From assembly GCA_025359565.1 (NCBI GenBank), contig JANYFY010000016.1, positions 176,229 to 240,228 on the forward strand: 64,000 nucleotides of DNA, written 5' to 3'. The DNA is from Gammaproteobacteria bacterium. GTDB taxonomy: Bacteria; Pseudomonadota; Gammaproteobacteria; Steroidobacterales; Steroidobacteraceae. Each line of letters opens with the position of its first letter. Within the stretch, counting starts at the first letter, position 1. This document shows positions 48,444-58,464 of this stretch, piece by piece. The position numbers and the translations under genes are program-made. Under the pieces are notes generated by a model. It was not told where the DNA came from and searched no databases. It saw only the letters and a program-made list of their open reading frames with translations.

Positions 48444-48577
48444 GGGTTGCCTTGATTTGAGGTGAGATTCTAGGATTTAAACGCAGAACTATTAATGGAT
48501 AGGATACTGGAACCGTCCCAGTATAAAAAGTGCCTTGATACCGAAGGTCCGGCACTCATGGTACGCTCTGTTGCGCA

Positions 48578-49531
48578 ATGTTTAAGCCCGTCACCGTTGT
48601 TACCGGAGAATCTATAGCTCGCTACGGGTTTGGCAACGGTCACCCGTTCGGGCTTGATCGGCATGAGTGTTTTATTAGGGAATTTGTGGCTCAGGGTTTA
48701 AGTGAACAGGTGCGGCGCGTGGCGCCGCGGGCGGCGACCTTAAACGAGCTTCAAGCCTTCCATACCGCCACTTACATTGAGTTGGTGCAACAAAAATCCC
48801 TCACGGGGGAGGGCTTCTTGGACCGCGGCGATACACCTGCGTTTCGAGGGATTTTCGAAGCCGCAAGTGCCGTGGTGGGCGCGACTTTGGTGGCATTGGA
48901 TTCTCTGATGAGCGGAAATAGTCACCGTGCATTTGTCCCGATTGCCGGTTTGCATCATGCGAGCCGAGCGGGAGCGGCGGGATTTTGCGCATTTAATGAC
49001 ATTGGTGTGGCAATTGAATTGCTGCGTTCACAGCATGGCGTGCAACGCATCGCCTATGTGGATATCGATGTTCATCACGGGGATGGCGTGTTTTATGCCT
49101 TCGAGGCGGATGCGGATTTGGTGTTTGCCGACATACACGAGGACGGTCGGCATTTGTATCCGGGAACCGGTGCGCGCGATGAAATAGGCCGCGGTGCGGC
49201 TAGCGGCGTTAAACTTAATCTGCCATTAGAGCCCGGCGCGGATGACAGTCAATTTATGCTGGCCTGGCAGGAAGTAGAAGCGCATTTACAGCGCTATCCC
49301 AGTGAAATAATCTTATTCCAGTGCGGTGCTGATGCATTGGCGGGCGATCCGCTTGCGCACTTAGCGTGGACTCCAGCGGCGCATGCTCATGCTGCCCAAC
49401 GTCTTTGCGCTATTGCCGACTATCAAGGGCATGGACGGGTGTTGGCAATGGGTGGCGGTGGCTACCAGCGCAATAACTTGGCCAAGGCTTGGAATGCCGT
49501 AGTGGCAGCATTCCTCGCTAGGGAACCGTAA
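48578..49531 (+). CDS. Histone deacetylase family protein (AcuC/acetoin-type amidohydrolase)
   Basis: The 317-residue protein is a class II-like zinc deacetylase. It has the His pair GLHHAS (126-127), CAFNDIGVAIELL, YVDIDVHHGDGVFYAFE with zinc ligands D164 and H166, DIHEDGRHLYPGTG, FQCGADALAGDPLAHL with the third zinc ligand, and MGGGGYQRNNLAKAW. Bacterial members remove acetyl groups from proteins, polyamines or acetoin-related substrates. The start ATG follows a weak ribosome site. It is divergent from ettA and 40 bases upstream of glyA. Confidence 0.88.
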   Translation: MFKPVTVVTGESIARYGFGNGHPFGLDRHECFIREFVAQGLSEQVRRVAPRAATLNELQAFHTATYIELVQQKSLTGEGFLDRGDTPAFRGIFEAASAVVGATLVALDSLMSGNSHRAFVPIAGLHHASRAGAAGFCAFNDIGVAIELLRSQHGVQRIAYVDIDVHHGDGVFYAFEADADLVFADIHEDGRHLYPGTGARDEIGRGAASGVKLNLPLEPGADDSQFMLAWQEVEAHLQRYPSEIILFQCGADALAGDPLAHLAWTPAAHAHAAQRLCAIADYQGHGRVLAMGGGGYQRNNLAKAWNAVVAAFLAREP

Positions 49532-49544
49532 CGGCATCAGCTAC

Positions 49545-49568
49545 AATCTCCGGCTAAATCTGGAGATT
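49545..49568 (+). promoter_or_regulatory. Hairpin enclosing the glyA ribosome site
   Basis: AATCTCC (49545-49551) and GGAGATT (49562-49568) can pair around a ten-base loop. The 3' arm contains the GGAG Shine-Dalgarno of glyA (ATG at 49572). TACAAT at 49542-49547 overlaps the 5' arm and could instead be a -10 element, so the hairpin may be fortuitous. Confidence 0.35.
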
Positions 49569-49571
49569 TGA

Positions 49572-50825
49572 ATGTTTAACAAGCAAATGGTGATTGCGGG
49601 TTTTGATGCTGAGCTTAATGCTGCGATTTTAGCGGAGCAAGGCCGTCAAGAGGATCACATAGAACTCATCGCGTCGGAAAATTATGCGAGTCCGCGCGTG
49701 CTTGAGGCACAAGGATCGGTTCTCACCAATAAGTACGCGGAAGGTTATCCAGGCAAACGCTATTACGGCGGCTGTGAGTTTGTGGATGTCGCGGAGCAAC
49801 TCGCCATTGATCGCGCGAAGGAATTGTTTGGCGCAGCTTACGCCAATGTCCAACCGCATTCCGGTTCGCAGGCCAATATGGCGGTGTACTTAGCGCTTCT
49901 AAATCCGGGTGATACGGTGCTCGGGATGAGTCTCGACCACGGTGGTCATTTGACGCATGGCGCTAAGGTCAATTTTTCCGGCAAATTATATAAGGCCTTT
50001 CAATATGGAATTAGGGCGGATACTGGGCAAATTGATTACGAACAGGTGGAGCGGCTTGCTAAAGAGCACCGACCGAAGCTGATTATCGCTGGGTTTTCAG
50101 CCTACTCGCGCGTGATCGATTGGGTGCGTTTTCGTGCGATTGCGGATTCGGTGGATGCTTATTTTCTGGTAGATATGGCCCATGTTGCTGGCTTAGTCGC
50201 GGCCGGCGTATATCCGAACCCGGTGCCGCATGCGGATGTGGTTACCACCACCACGCATAAGACGCTGCGCGGTCCCCGCGGTGGTTTGATTTTGGCGCGC
50301 CCGCACCCTGAGCTTCATAAGAAATTTAATTCGCTGGTGTTTCCCGGGATACAGGGCGGTCCGCTCATGCATGTGATTGCCGCGAAGGCGGTCGCTTTTC
50401 GCGAAGCACTGCAACCGGAATTTAAGACTTATTCGGTCCAGGTGGTGGCGAATGCGCGCGCCATGACAGAGGTGTTGATGCAACGGGGATATAAGATTGT
50501 TTCCGGTGGCACCGATAATCACTTATTTCTTTTAGATTTGGTGGATAAAAATATTACGGGCAAGGATGCGGACGCGGCCTTGGGACGCGCTCATATGACG
50601 GTGAATAAGAATGCGGTTCCAAATGATCCTCGGCCACCAATGGTGACCAGCGGTTTACGGATTGGAACTCCAGCGGTGACGACCCGCGGCTTTAAGGAAT
50701 CTGAAGTGCGTCAACTTTCGCTCTGGATTGCTGATGTACTCGATCATATGGGAAATGAATCTGCCATCGAGCGGGTCCGTCTCGATGTGTTGGCGCTATG
50801 TCGGCGATTTCCCGTGTATGGCTAA
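49572..50825 (+). CDS. glyA: Serine hydroxymethyltransferase GlyA
   Basis: The 417-residue protein is of usual length. Motifs are [71 protein letters not shown] and the PLP Lys in [19 protein letters not shown]. It ends with [16 protein letters not shown]. It converts serine and tetrahydrofolate to glycine and methylene-tetrahydrofolate in the cytosol. It heads the glyA-nrdR-ribD order typical of gammaproteobacteria, with 14 bases to nrdR. Confidence 0.98.
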   Translation: MFNKQMVIAGFDAELNAAILAEQGRQEDHIELIASENYASPRVLEAQGSVLTNKYAEGYPGKRYYGGCEFVDVAEQLAIDRAKELFGAAYANVQPHSGSQANMAVYLALLNPGDTVLGMSLDHGGHLTHGAKVNFSGKLYKAFQYGIRADTGQIDYEQVERLAKEHRPKLIIAGFSAYSRVIDWVRFRAIADSVDAYFLVDMAHVAGLVAAGVYPNPVPHADVVTTTTHKTLRGPRGGLILARPHPELHKKFNSLVFPGIQGGPLMHVIAAKAVAFREALQPEFKTYSVQVVANARAMTEVLMQRGYKIVSGGTDNHLFLLDLVDKNITGKDADAALGRAHMTVNKNAVPNDPRPPMVTSGLRIGTPAVTTRGFKESEVRQLSLWIADVLDHMGNESAIERVRLDVLALCRRFPVYG

Positions 50826-50839
50826 CGTAATTCCATCCC

Positions 50840-51355
50840 ATGCATTGTCCTTTTTGCGATCATACGGAGACTAAAGTTATTGATTCGCGGTTGGCGGGCG
50901 AAGGACGACAGATTCGCCGTCGCCGAGAATGCCTCGCATGCACAGAACGTTATACGACTTTTGAGGTAGCTGAGCTGTTACTGCCCATGGTGGTCAAGGG
51001 CGATCGTAGTCGCGAACCCTTCGATGAGCATAAATTACTTTCTGGAATGTTAAAGGCGCTGGAGAAACGGCCTGTGGGGCGTGATGCGATTGACGCCGCA
51101 GTTGCCCGCATCGGCCACAAATTGCGAAGTTTGGGTGAGCGTGAAATCGCCGCGCGTGCCGTCGGAGAAATGGTAATGGAAGAGCTTAGGCATATGGACG
51201 AAGTGGCTTATGTGCGTTTTGCCTCCGTATACCGCAGTTTTCAAGACATTGAAGCCTTCCGAACTGAGATTGATGAACTACGCCAGCATCGCCGCCGCCG
51301 CTCGGCTCCAAACGATCAACTACCGTTGTTGCCGAAGTCGGAAGAGGAGTCATGA
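50840..51355 (+). CDS. nrdR: Transcriptional repressor NrdR
   Basis: The 171-residue protein has an N-terminal zinc-ribbon (C3, C6, C31, C34 in MHCPFCDH and [14 protein letters not shown]) followed by an ATP-cone domain ([53 protein letters not shown]). It represses ribonucleotide reductase genes in response to dATP/ATP. Its stop overlaps the ribD start by four bases (ATGA). Confidence 0.97.
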   Translation: MHCPFCDHTETKVIDSRLAGEGRQIRRRRECLACTERYTTFEVAELLLPMVVKGDRSREPFDEHKLLSGMLKALEKRPVGRDAIDAAVARIGHKLRSLGEREIAARAVGEMVMEELRHMDEVAYVRFASVYRSFQDIEAFRTEIDELRQHRRRRSAPNDQLPLLPKSEEES

Positions 51356-52518
51356 ACCAGGATTCCCTGACAGCAGTAGAGCGCTCGCCGGCAGCCGAAG
51401 AGCGCGCGTACATGCAACGCGCGTTGCGACTCGCGCAAAATGGTTTGTTTACCACAGATCCTAATCCACGCGTGGGCTGTGTATTGGTGCAGGGTAAGGT
51501 GATCGTGGGTGAAGGCTGGCATGCGCGGGCCGGGGAGTTTCACGCTGAAGTGTTGGCAATACGCGCAGCGGATTCTCGCACCGTGGGCTCCACGGCTTAC
51601 GTAACTTTAGAACCTTGTAATCATACGGGGCGCACGCCGCCTTGTACGGATGCGCTTATTGCTGCCGGTGTAGCACGAGTGGTGTGTGCGACGCTCGACC
51701 CTAACCCACGGGTCTCCGGAGCAGGAGTTGCGCGATTACGCGCTGCGGATATTGTAGTATCGGTGGGCTTGCTCGCCGATCAGGCCCGTGAGCTTAATCC
51801 CGGGTTTTTCTCGCGTTTCGAGCGAGCACGTCCGTTCGTGCGCTTGAAAATGGCGATGAGTTTGGACGCAAGGACTGCTCTAACGGGAGGCGGTAGGGAA
51901 TGGATTAGCGGCGAAGCTGCGCGTGCCGATGTGCAGATTTTGCGCGCCCGCAGCTCGGCAATTCTGACGGGTGCTGGAACAGTTCGGATCGATAACCCTC
52001 GCCTTAATGTAAGGCTGAATGTAGACGCATCCGGTGCGTGGGTGCGCCAACCCTTGCGCGTCGTGTTAGATCCCCAACTGTCGTGTGATTTGAATTCGGC
52101 GATTTTTCAAGACCCCGGTGCGCTAGTGTTTACCTCGCCCAATGCGCACGAAATGCACGATGCGCGCGCTGAGTCGGCTACCGCGGATGAATCGCGCGTG
52201 CGCCGCGTTGAACGAGTACCCCTAGGAGGAGGGGGCCTGGATCTTGCCGCGGTGCTATCGAAGCTCAACGCCTTAGAGGTCAATGAACTTCTAGTGGAGT
52301 GTGGGCCGCGCTTAGGGGGCGCGTTCTTAGAGGCCGAGTTAGTCGATGAATGGATTGTGTATATTGCGCCCTCTTTGTTAGGGTGCGATGCCGCACCCTT
52401 GACGCGGCTCACAGGCTTACAGGCGCACTTGCTAGCCTTTAAGTTTCAAGATGTCAGGCGTGTGGGAGCTGATGTGCGGTTGGTACTCACGCCTTTAAAA
52501 AAAATCAATAGGCAATAA
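51352..52518 (+). CDS. ribD: Bifunctional diaminohydroxyphosphoribosylaminopyrimidine deaminase/reductase RibD
   Basis: The 388-residue protein has a deaminase domain (about 18-165) with zinc ligands in HAEVLAI (64-70) and [17 protein letters not shown] (Cys89, Cys98). A C-terminal reductase domain (about 170-380) has [34 protein letters not shown] and [18 protein letters not shown]. It performs the second and third steps of riboflavin synthesis. It is translationally coupled to nrdR and followed four bases later by ribE. Confidence 0.96.
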   Translation: MNQDSLTAVERSPAAEERAYMQRALRLAQNGLFTTDPNPRVGCVLVQGKVIVGEGWHARAGEFHAEVLAIRAADSRTVGSTAYVTLEPCNHTGRTPPCTDALIAAGVARVVCATLDPNPRVSGAGVARLRAADIVVSVGLLADQARELNPGFFSRFERARPFVRLKMAMSLDARTALTGGGREWISGEAARADVQILRARSSAILTGAGTVRIDNPRLNVRLNVDASGAWVRQPLRVVLDPQLSCDLNSAIFQDPGALVFTSPNAHEMHDARAESATADESRVRRVERVPLGGGGLDLAAVLSKLNALEVNELLVECGPRLGGAFLEAELVDEWIVYIAPSLLGCDAAPLTRLTGLQAHLLAFKFQDVRRVGADVRLVLTPLKKINRQ

Positions 52519-52521
52519 AAA

Positions 52522-53121
52522 ATGTTTACGGGAATCATCGGTTCGCTCGGTGAGCTTTTCTCAAGGGTTGAGCGGGCTGGCGATTTGGAATTGGGCATTG
52601 ACGCGCCTTTAATGGATTTTGCACGCATGAGTCTGGGGGATAGTGTAAGCGTGCAGGGTGTGTGCCTTACCGTTGCGCGCATGCAGGATAAGCGGTTCTT
52701 CGCCGACGTATCCCGTGAAACATTGGCTAAAACGACGCTTGGGTTATTATCTTTGGGAGCTAAACTCAACCTGGAGTCGGCGCTGCGGATGGGCGATGCC
52801 TTGGGTGGGCATTTGGTGAGTGGCCATGTGGATGGCTTGGGCACTATGGCAGCCTCCCGTCAAGACGCGCGTTCGTGGGCGATGGAGTTTGAATTGCCGC
52901 AAGATTTAGTGCGCTTCGTAGCGCCTAAGGGTTCGATTTGCATTGATGGGGTGAGTCTGACGGTTAATCGTGTTGAGGATCGGCGTTTTGATGTGAATAT
53001 CATCCCGCATACTTTTGAAGTGACTACTCTTGGTAGCTTGAAGTTGGGTGATGTCGTTAACCTAGAAATTGATTTGATAGCGCGCTACCTCGATCGGCTC
53101 TTGCCGAAAACTTTGGAGTAA
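52522..53121 (+). CDS. ribE: Riboflavin synthase alpha subunit (RibE/RibC)
   Basis: The 199-residue protein has the two-fold repeated lumazine-binding domain: MFTGIIGSLGELFSRVE with DSVSVQGVCLTVARM in the first half, and GTMAASRQDARSWAMEFEL with KGSICIDGVSLTVNRVE in the second. LVSGHVDGLG carries the family His. It dismutates two lumazine molecules to riboflavin. It is third in the rib operon. Confidence 0.96.
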   Translation: MFTGIIGSLGELFSRVERAGDLELGIDAPLMDFARMSLGDSVSVQGVCLTVARMQDKRFFADVSRETLAKTTLGLLSLGAKLNLESALRMGDALGGHLVSGHVDGLGTMAASRQDARSWAMEFELPQDLVRFVAPKGSICIDGVSLTVNRVEDRRFDVNIIPHTFEVTTLGSLKLGDVVNLEIDLIARYLDRLLPKTLE

Positions 53122-53129
53122 ATGAAATA

Positions 53130-54269
53130 ATGCCTGAATTAAGCAGTATCTATGCCATTCTCGACGATCTGCGAGAGGGTAAAATGGCCGTGATCATGGA
53201 TGATGAAGACCGCGAAAACGAAGGCGATTTGATTATGGCGGCCGAGCGTGTACGACCGGAGGACGTGAATTTCATGGCGCGTTTTGGCCGTGGATTAATT
53301 TGTTTGACCTTGACTCGTGAGCGGTGCCGGCAGCTACGCTTACCGTTGATGGTGAGTGATACCGATACCCAGCACCGTACCAATTTTACGGTTTCAATTG
53401 AGGCGGCCGAAGGCGTGACGACCGGCATCTCCGCGCATGATCGTGCGCATACTGTTATCACCGCGGTGGCGGCCGAGGCCAAGCCCGCTGATTTGCGTCA
53501 GCCGGGGCATATTTTTCCGCTCATGGCTCAGCCCGGTGGCGTGTTGACTCGCGCTGGGCACACCGAAGCTGGATGTGACTTAGCACGTTTAGCGGGATTT
53601 TCGCCCGCTGCAATGATTGTGGAAATCTTGAACGATGATGGCAGCATGGCGCGTCGGCCTGATCTTGAGCGCTTTGCGCAGACGCACGGTTTGAAAATGG
53701 GAACGATCGCCGATTTGATCCGCTACCGCTTGAAAAATGAGCGATCGGTAGAAAGAATTTACGATCAGGTAGTCGATACGGAGTATGGGTCTTTTCGCTT
53801 GTGTTGCTACGAAGATCACGTGAATAAGAATGTGCATATTGCGTTGGTCAAAGGTGATTTGAATTCGACGCCTCCGCCGCTGGTTCGTGTGCACATTAAA
53901 GAGACGCTACGCGATGTGGTCGGCGTGTGCAGCGAGACCCTAGGATGGCCGCTGCGAGCCGCCATACAGCGGGTCGCACTTGAGTCCTCCGGAGTAGTGG
54001 TGATTCTTCGGCCCGAGGAGACCCCGCGCGATTTTATGAACAGCGTACAGCTTCTAGATGCGCGGCTTGCAGGTCTAGCGGCTCCGAGTGCCGCCGTGAC
54101 TAACGCGAGCGCTGCCGGTGCGACCGTGGTTCGTACCTATGGAATTGGGGCGCAAATTCTCAAAGATTTAGGGTTGACGCGGATGCGGGTGCTGAGCGCG
54201 CCTAAACAGCTCCAGGGTCTCGCGGCTTTTGATTTGGAAGTCACGAGTTATGTCGATGGCGGGGAATGA
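53130..54269 (+). CDS. ribBA: 3,4-dihydroxy-2-butanone 4-phosphate synthase fused to a degenerate GTP cyclohydrolase II domain
   Basis: The 379-residue protein has an intact RibB half (MDDEDRENEGDLIMAAERV, RTNFTVSIEAAEGVTTGIS, RAGHTEAGCDLARLAGF). The C-terminal half aligns with RibA, but the zinc cysteines of E. coli RibA (in its SECLTGD and RCDCG segments) are replaced here by VRVHIKETLRDVVGVCSETLG. The catalytic RQEGR motif is RPEETPR. The RibA activity is therefore probably absent, as in several pseudomonads, and a separate ribA must be elsewhere. The first half makes the four-carbon riboflavin precursor from ribulose 5-phosphate. Confidence 0.93.
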   Translation: MPELSSIYAILDDLREGKMAVIMDDEDRENEGDLIMAAERVRPEDVNFMARFGRGLICLTLTRERCRQLRLPLMVSDTDTQHRTNFTVSIEAAEGVTTGISAHDRAHTVITAVAAEAKPADLRQPGHIFPLMAQPGGVLTRAGHTEAGCDLARLAGFSPAAMIVEILNDDGSMARRPDLERFAQTHGLKMGTIADLIRYRLKNERSVERIYDQVVDTEYGSFRLCCYEDHVNKNVHIALVKGDLNSTPPPLVRVHIKETLRDVVGVCSETLGWPLRAAIQRVALESSGVVVILRPEETPRDFMNSVQLLDARLAGLAAPSAAVTNASAAGATVVRTYGIGAQILKDLGLTRMRVLSAPKQLQGLAAFDLEVTSYVDGGE

Positions 54270-54316
54270 GCCTAAAGGGGCTTATACTTAAGTGATTGTG
54301 TTTGAGGATACGTTAA

Positions 54317-54799
54317 GTGAATTACGATAATACGAAGATAACAGAAGGCGAGCTACAGGCACGTGATCTACGCTTTGTCATTGTGGCGGCGCGATTCAAC
54401 GATTTTGTGGTTGAACCTCTCGTGCGCGGCGCCGTTGATGCGTTACGGCGTCACGGTGCAAGTGACAAACAGGTTGAAATTGTACGTGTCCCGGGCGCGT
54501 TTGACATGCCTGTGGTCGTGCGCAAATTGGCGTTTTCCCGTCGTTACGATGCGTTGATTGCGTTGGGCGCGGTAATTCGGGGCCAAACGCCTCATTTTAA
54601 TTATGTGGCCGGCGAGTGTGCTTCCGGTCTAGCGAAGATTGCTTTGGAGTCGGGCATGCCGGTGGCATTTGGCGTGTTGACGACCGACACGATGGAGCAA
54701 GCCATGGATCGCGCCGGCGGTAAGGCGGGAAATAAGGGAAATGATGCGGCCTTAACAGCGATAGAAATGGCGAATTTATTGCGGCGCTTGGATCCTTAA
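54317..54799 (+). CDS. ribH: 6,7-dimethyl-8-ribityllumazine synthase RibH
   Basis: The 160-residue protein starts at a GTG. Motifs are [80 protein letters not shown] and [18 protein letters not shown]. The catalytic His lies in PHFNYV. It condenses the pyrimidine and butanone intermediates and forms a large capsid-like assembly in many bacteria. It ends five bases before nusB. Confidence 0.97.
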   Translation: MNYDNTKITEGELQARDLRFVIVAARFNDFVVEPLVRGAVDALRRHGASDKQVEIVRVPGAFDMPVVVRKLAFSRRYDALIALGAVIRGQTPHFNYVAGECASGLAKIALESGMPVAFGVLTTDTMEQAMDRAGGKAGNKGNDAALTAIEMANLLRRLDP

Positions 54800-54803
54800 G
54801 GAG

Positions 54804-55259
54804 GTGGCTACTAAACGCTCAAGTTCGGGCCATCGAGCTCGCAGTTTGGCGCGGCGTCTAGCACTGCAAGCCTTGTATCAAATACAGCTGAATCCGCGCC
54901 CCTGGATGGAGACATACCAGCAGTTCGCAACTGATCCTGAGGCTAGTCGCGCTGACTTGGAGTATTTTCGCGAGCTTATTTTCGCGGTCGCGCCGACCAG
55001 CGCCAGTCTGGATGAACAGCTAAAAGGGTACTGCGAAATTCCCCCTGTGGAATTAGATCCCATCGAGCATGCGGTGTTGTGGTTGGGTTTACATGAGTTA
55101 CGAGCATGTCCGGAGTTGCCCTATCGTGTGGCGATTGATGAAGCCGTGAATTTGACCAAGCAATTCGGTGCAACGGACGGACATAAGTTTGTGAATGCTG
55201 CCTTGGATAAGGCGGCGCGTGATTTGCGACCCCTTGAGTATGGACAATCGCTGGGATAG
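54804..55259 (+). CDS. nusB: Transcription antitermination protein NusB
   Basis: The 151-residue all-helical protein has ARRLALQALYQIQLNP near the start, VELDPIEHAVLWLGLHEL, PYRVAIDEAVNLTKQFG and DGHKFVNAALDKAARDLR. It binds boxA RNA with NusE for rRNA antitermination. The assigned GTG directly abuts AAGGAG, which is too close for normal initiation, so translation may begin elsewhere or be coupled to ribH. It sits between ribH and thiL, as usual in this class. Confidence 0.94.
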   Translation: MATKRSSSGHRARSLARRLALQALYQIQLNPRPWMETYQQFATDPEASRADLEYFRELIFAVAPTSASLDEQLKGYCEIPPVELDPIEHAVLWLGLHELRACPELPYRVAIDEAVNLTKQFGATDGHKFVNAALDKAARDLRPLEYGQSLG

Positions 55260-55265
55260 CCGCGG

Positions 55266-56246
55266 GTGGGTGAATTTGACTTAATTCGCCAGTATTTTAT
55301 GCGGCCTGTTGCAGCAGCTTCGGCTGATCATCTGGTATTGGGCATCGGTGACGATGCGGCAGTACTAAGATTGCCGCCTAATACCGAGCTGGTGGTTGCG
55401 GTAGATACCTTGGTGGAGGGGCGACACTTTCCCGTTAATACGTCAGCGCGAGCCATTGGTTATCGTGCATTAGCCGTCAATTTAAGTGATATGGCGGCCA
55501 TGGGTGCGACCCCTGCGTGGGCGACCCTTGCATTGACCCTGCCGCAGATTGAACCGCTGTGGTTGCAGCAATTTAGCGACGGGTTCCATGATTTAGCGAC
55601 CCGTTCAGGGGTGACTTTGGTCGGCGGCGATACGACGCGTGGAACCCTCACCATTAGTGTGCAGATTATGGGATACGTGCCGCAAGGCGCCGCGATTCGT
55701 CGTGGCGGCGCTAGTTGCGGCGATTTACTGGCAGTGACCGGTACTTTGGGGGATGCGGGAGCGGGACTCGCACTCGTTCAAAGGGCGGTAGCGGTAGGGC
55801 CGGCCGCAGAAGATTCGACTGCTGTGAATGAGCTTATTAAGCGGTTTTTATATCCCACCCCGCGGGTTGCCTTCGGTCAGAAAATTTCTGCACTGGCGAG
55901 TGCCGCTATGGATGTTTCTGACGGTTTGGTGGGAGATTTGCCCAAAATGGCAGCGGCGAGTAGCTTATGCGCGCAGGTAGAAATCGATCGTTTGCCGCTC
56001 TCTGACGCGCTACTGGGTCAATGTCCGCCCGATGAGGCACGCGATTTTGCGCTGGCTGGCGGCGACGACTACGAGCTTTTAATAGCGTTACCGCGTTCAA
56101 ACTTTACGGCAATGGCGGCGCTGGCGGCGAACCTGAATATGAGGTTCAGTGTGATTGGCGAGTTTATGATAGGCAGTGGCGTGAACTGGTTGCGTCAGGG
56201 CAAGCCGTACCATCCCGCCGTTGTGGGTTACGATCACTTTCGCTGA
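55266..56246 (+). CDS. thiL: Thiamine-monophosphate kinase ThiL
   Basis: The 326-residue protein starts at a GTG six bases after nusB. Motifs are GEFDLIRQYFMRP, VLGIGDDAAVLRLPP, VAVDTLVEGRHFPV, GYRALAVNLSDMAAMGA, LVGGDTTRGTLTISVQIMG and AMDVSDGLVGDLPKMA, with FALAGGDDYELLIALP near the end. It phosphorylates thiamine monophosphate to the pyrophosphate. It is the last gene of the rib-nusB-thiL run. Confidence 0.96.
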   Translation: MGEFDLIRQYFMRPVAAASADHLVLGIGDDAAVLRLPPNTELVVAVDTLVEGRHFPVNTSARAIGYRALAVNLSDMAAMGATPAWATLALTLPQIEPLWLQQFSDGFHDLATRSGVTLVGGDTTRGTLTISVQIMGYVPQGAAIRRGGASCGDLLAVTGTLGDAGAGLALVQRAVAVGPAAEDSTAVNELIKRFLYPTPRVAFGQKISALASAAMDVSDGLVGDLPKMAAASSLCAQVEIDRLPLSDALLGQCPPDEARDFALAGGDDYELLIALPRSNFTAMAALAANLNMRFSVIGEFMIGSGVNWLRQGKPYHPAVVGYDHFR

Positions 56247-56287
56247 GGCTTGGACGGCGGTCACAGTTTTGCTGTGGCTGTTTAAGT

Positions 56288-57619
56288 ATGCTGCCTGCCA
56301 TGAGCGTTAATCGCCCCAGTAGTGTTGCAACTTTAAGTCCAAAGACCGCAAATTTGCCGGAAAAGATAGGCAAGTATGTAATCATTAACGAGGTCGGCCG
56401 CGGCAGCACCGGGGTTGTGTACCTATCGCATGATCCTTACTACGGTCGTGATGTGGCCATTAAGGTCTACAACATCGATACCAGTGGTGATGAGAATCGT
56501 AAGCGTATTGCGCGCAAAATGTTTCTCTCCGAAGCGCACATGGTGGGCATGCTGCAACACCCGAATATATTGCCTATCTATGATGCGGGAGAAGAGAACG
56601 GCCATTGCTACATTGTGACCGAGCATGTGCACGGGGCGCGCACGCTGGCTGCCTACTGTCGGCCTGACAATTTATTGCGAATTGATGATGTTGTAGAACT
56701 AGTCTTTAAAGCGGCACGTGCTTTGCACTATGCGCACAGTCGTGGTGTCATTCACCGCGATATCAAACCCAGCAATATCATGCTCACTCTGGATAGCGAT
56801 GTACGGATCATTGATTTTGGCATTGCATTAGTGGCCGATTCGGATATTTCCCGTATAGAGGGCATTGCTGGTAGCCCCTCCTACATGTCACCGGAGCAAG
56901 TTCAATCGATTGAACTCACCAACCGTTCAGACCTCTATTCTCTCGGCGCTGTGATGTACGAACTGTTAACCGGTACGCGACCGTTTAGAGCGGGGAATTT
57001 ACAAAAACTATTACATCAAATTGTATTTGCGACGCCACCCCCCATCCATACCTTACGGCCAGAAATTCCTGAAGAGTTAGAGATGGTGACGGCGCTGGCA
57101 TTGCAGAAGGACCCAGAAAAACGTTACAAAACGGGATTGGATTTTGCGGCGGAATTAACGCGTGTGCATCAGAAGCTACGTACCCAATACAATCGTATTG
57201 ATCAGCAAGAACAATTTAGCTTGTTGAGGAAATTGAAATTCTTTCACGAATTCTCGCATGAGGAAATATGGGAAGTACTGCGCGCCAGTAGTTGGCAGGA
57301 TTACAATCAAGCGGAAGAAATTGTCAAAGAAGGCGAAATGGATGATCGCTTTTATATCATTGTACAAGGACGGGTTGCGGTGGAACGAAATGGCAAGGCA
57401 TTGGGCTACCTAGAATGTGGCGATTGCTTTGGGGAGACTAGCTATGTCCGCGGCGCCAAGCGCACTGCAACTATTAATGCCGTTGGACCCGTGACGGTCA
57501 TGAAAGTCAGCTCCACGCTTCTGGAACAAGTATCTGCAGAGTGTCAACTACGCTTTAATCAAGTTTTTTTACGCAATATGATTGCACGTTTGCAGAGCGC
57601 AGAGCGCGCTAACAGCTAA
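56288..57619 (+). CDS. Serine/threonine protein kinase fused to a cyclic-nucleotide-binding domain
   Basis: The 443-residue protein has no membrane segment. The kinase domain (about 25-300) has a complete set of motifs: glycine loop GRGSTG (37-42), Lys59 in [12 protein letters not shown] with Asp158 and Asn163, DFG 176-178, and [12 protein letters not shown] linker leads to a C-terminal cyclic-nucleotide-binding domain (about 320-435) with [15 protein letters not shown] and [18 protein letters not shown]. The GE-T-S segment and the Arg in RGAKRTA resemble a phosphate-binding cassette. It could be a cAMP- or cGMP-gated cytosolic kinase, comparable in design to eukaryotic PKG. It stands alone with no phosphatase beside it. 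Confidence 0.92.
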   Translation: MLPAMSVNRPSSVATLSPKTANLPEKIGKYVIINEVGRGSTGVVYLSHDPYYGRDVAIKVYNIDTSGDENRKRIARKMFLSEAHMVGMLQHPNILPIYDAGEENGHCYIVTEHVHGARTLAAYCRPDNLLRIDDVVELVFKAARALHYAHSRGVIHRDIKPSNIMLTLDSDVRIIDFGIALVADSDISRIEGIAGSPSYMSPEQVQSIELTNRSDLYSLGAVMYELLTGTRPFRAGNLQKLLHQIVFATPPPIHTLRPEIPEELEMVTALALQKDPEKRYKTGLDFAAELTRVHQKLRTQYNRIDQQEQFSLLRKLKFFHEFSHEEIWEVLRASSWQDYNQAEEIVKEGEMDDRFYIIVQGRVAVERNGKALGYLECGDCFGETSYVRGAKRTATINAVGPVTVMKVSSTLLEQVSAECQLRFNQVFLRNMIARLQSAERANS

Positions 57620-58437
57620 TTCTTAGCGTCTTTATCTATTTCAATCAGGGCGTACGCTGAATGATTGTGAATAGACTCAAAATTTTCCGATTCGACCGTA
57701 TAAGCACGTACCCGCGTGTCTTTATTGAGCGCAACAGCAACGTCACGCACGGTGTCTTCGACGAATTTAGGATTGTCGTAGGCACGCTCGGTTACAAATT
57801 TTTCGTCGGGACGTTTTAATATGCCATAGACTTCGCAAGAAGCCTCTTTTTCCGCAATCTCAATCAATTCTTCTAGCCACATATGCGCTGAAGTCTTCGC
57901 CGTCAAAGTAATATGCGAACGTTGATTGTGCGCGCCGTAATCGGATATCTTTTTAGAACACGGGCATAAGCTGGTTGTAGGAACTACGACCTTAAGCCAC
58001 ACGCTCGTATGACCATCGCGATGCTCACCAAAAATGGTAGTTTGATAATTCATCAAACTTTCAACGCCCGAAACAGGCGCTTTCTTCATCACAAAATACG
58101 GAAAACTCATTTCGATGTGCCCGGAGGTGGCATCTAAGCGCTCCGTCATTTCCTTAAGCATCTTGCGAAATGACTCGACTGAAATTTCCCGTTCATGATG
58201 ATGTAATATTTCGACAAATCGAGACATGTGCGTGCCTTTAAAATTATGCGGAAGGTTCACGTACATGTTGAAACTGGCCACGGTGTGTTGTTCACCGCGA
58301 GCGCGATCCTTCACCCGAATGGGATGCAATATATCCTTAATGCCCACTTTATTGATGGGGATTGAACGGGTATCGGCGCGTCCTTGAACATCTTCGATGG
58401 TGGAATTGGGTTTTTGCACAGGAGCAGGGCGAATCAT
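57616..58437 (-). CDS. folE2: GTP cyclohydrolase FolE2 (type IB)
   Basis: The 273-residue protein is the FolE2/IB family: [77 protein letters not shown] (the metal Cys) and [21 protein letters not shown]. It converts GTP to dihydroneopterin triphosphate for folate synthesis and can use manganese when zinc is short. Its end overlaps the kinase stop by four bases. No Zur site was recognised upstream. Confidence 0.95.
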   Translation of the reverse strand: MIRPAPVQKPNSTIEDVQGRADTRSIPINKVGIKDILHPIRVKDRARGEQHTVASFNMYVNLPHNFKGTHMSRFVEILHHHEREISVESFRKMLKEMTERLDATSGHIEMSFPYFVMKKAPVSGVESLMNYQTTIFGEHRDGHTSVWLKVVVPTTSLCPCSKKISDYGAHNQRSHITLTAKTSAHMWLEELIEIAEKEASCEVYGILKRPDEKFVTERAYDNPKFVEDTVRDVAVALNKDTRVRAYTVESENFESIHNHSAYALIEIDKDAKN

Positions 58438-58464
58438 AAATTCATCTCAGGTTAACTATATAAG

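Noticed and set aside
51300..54320. FMN riboswitch before the riboflavin genes
   Set aside because: The rib genes are packed with gaps of at most about 50 bases, leaving no room for an RFN element.
56264..56280. CACAG-TTTTG-CTGTG hairpin before the kinase gene
   Set aside because: The stem is only five pairs and lies too far from any start or stop to assign a role.
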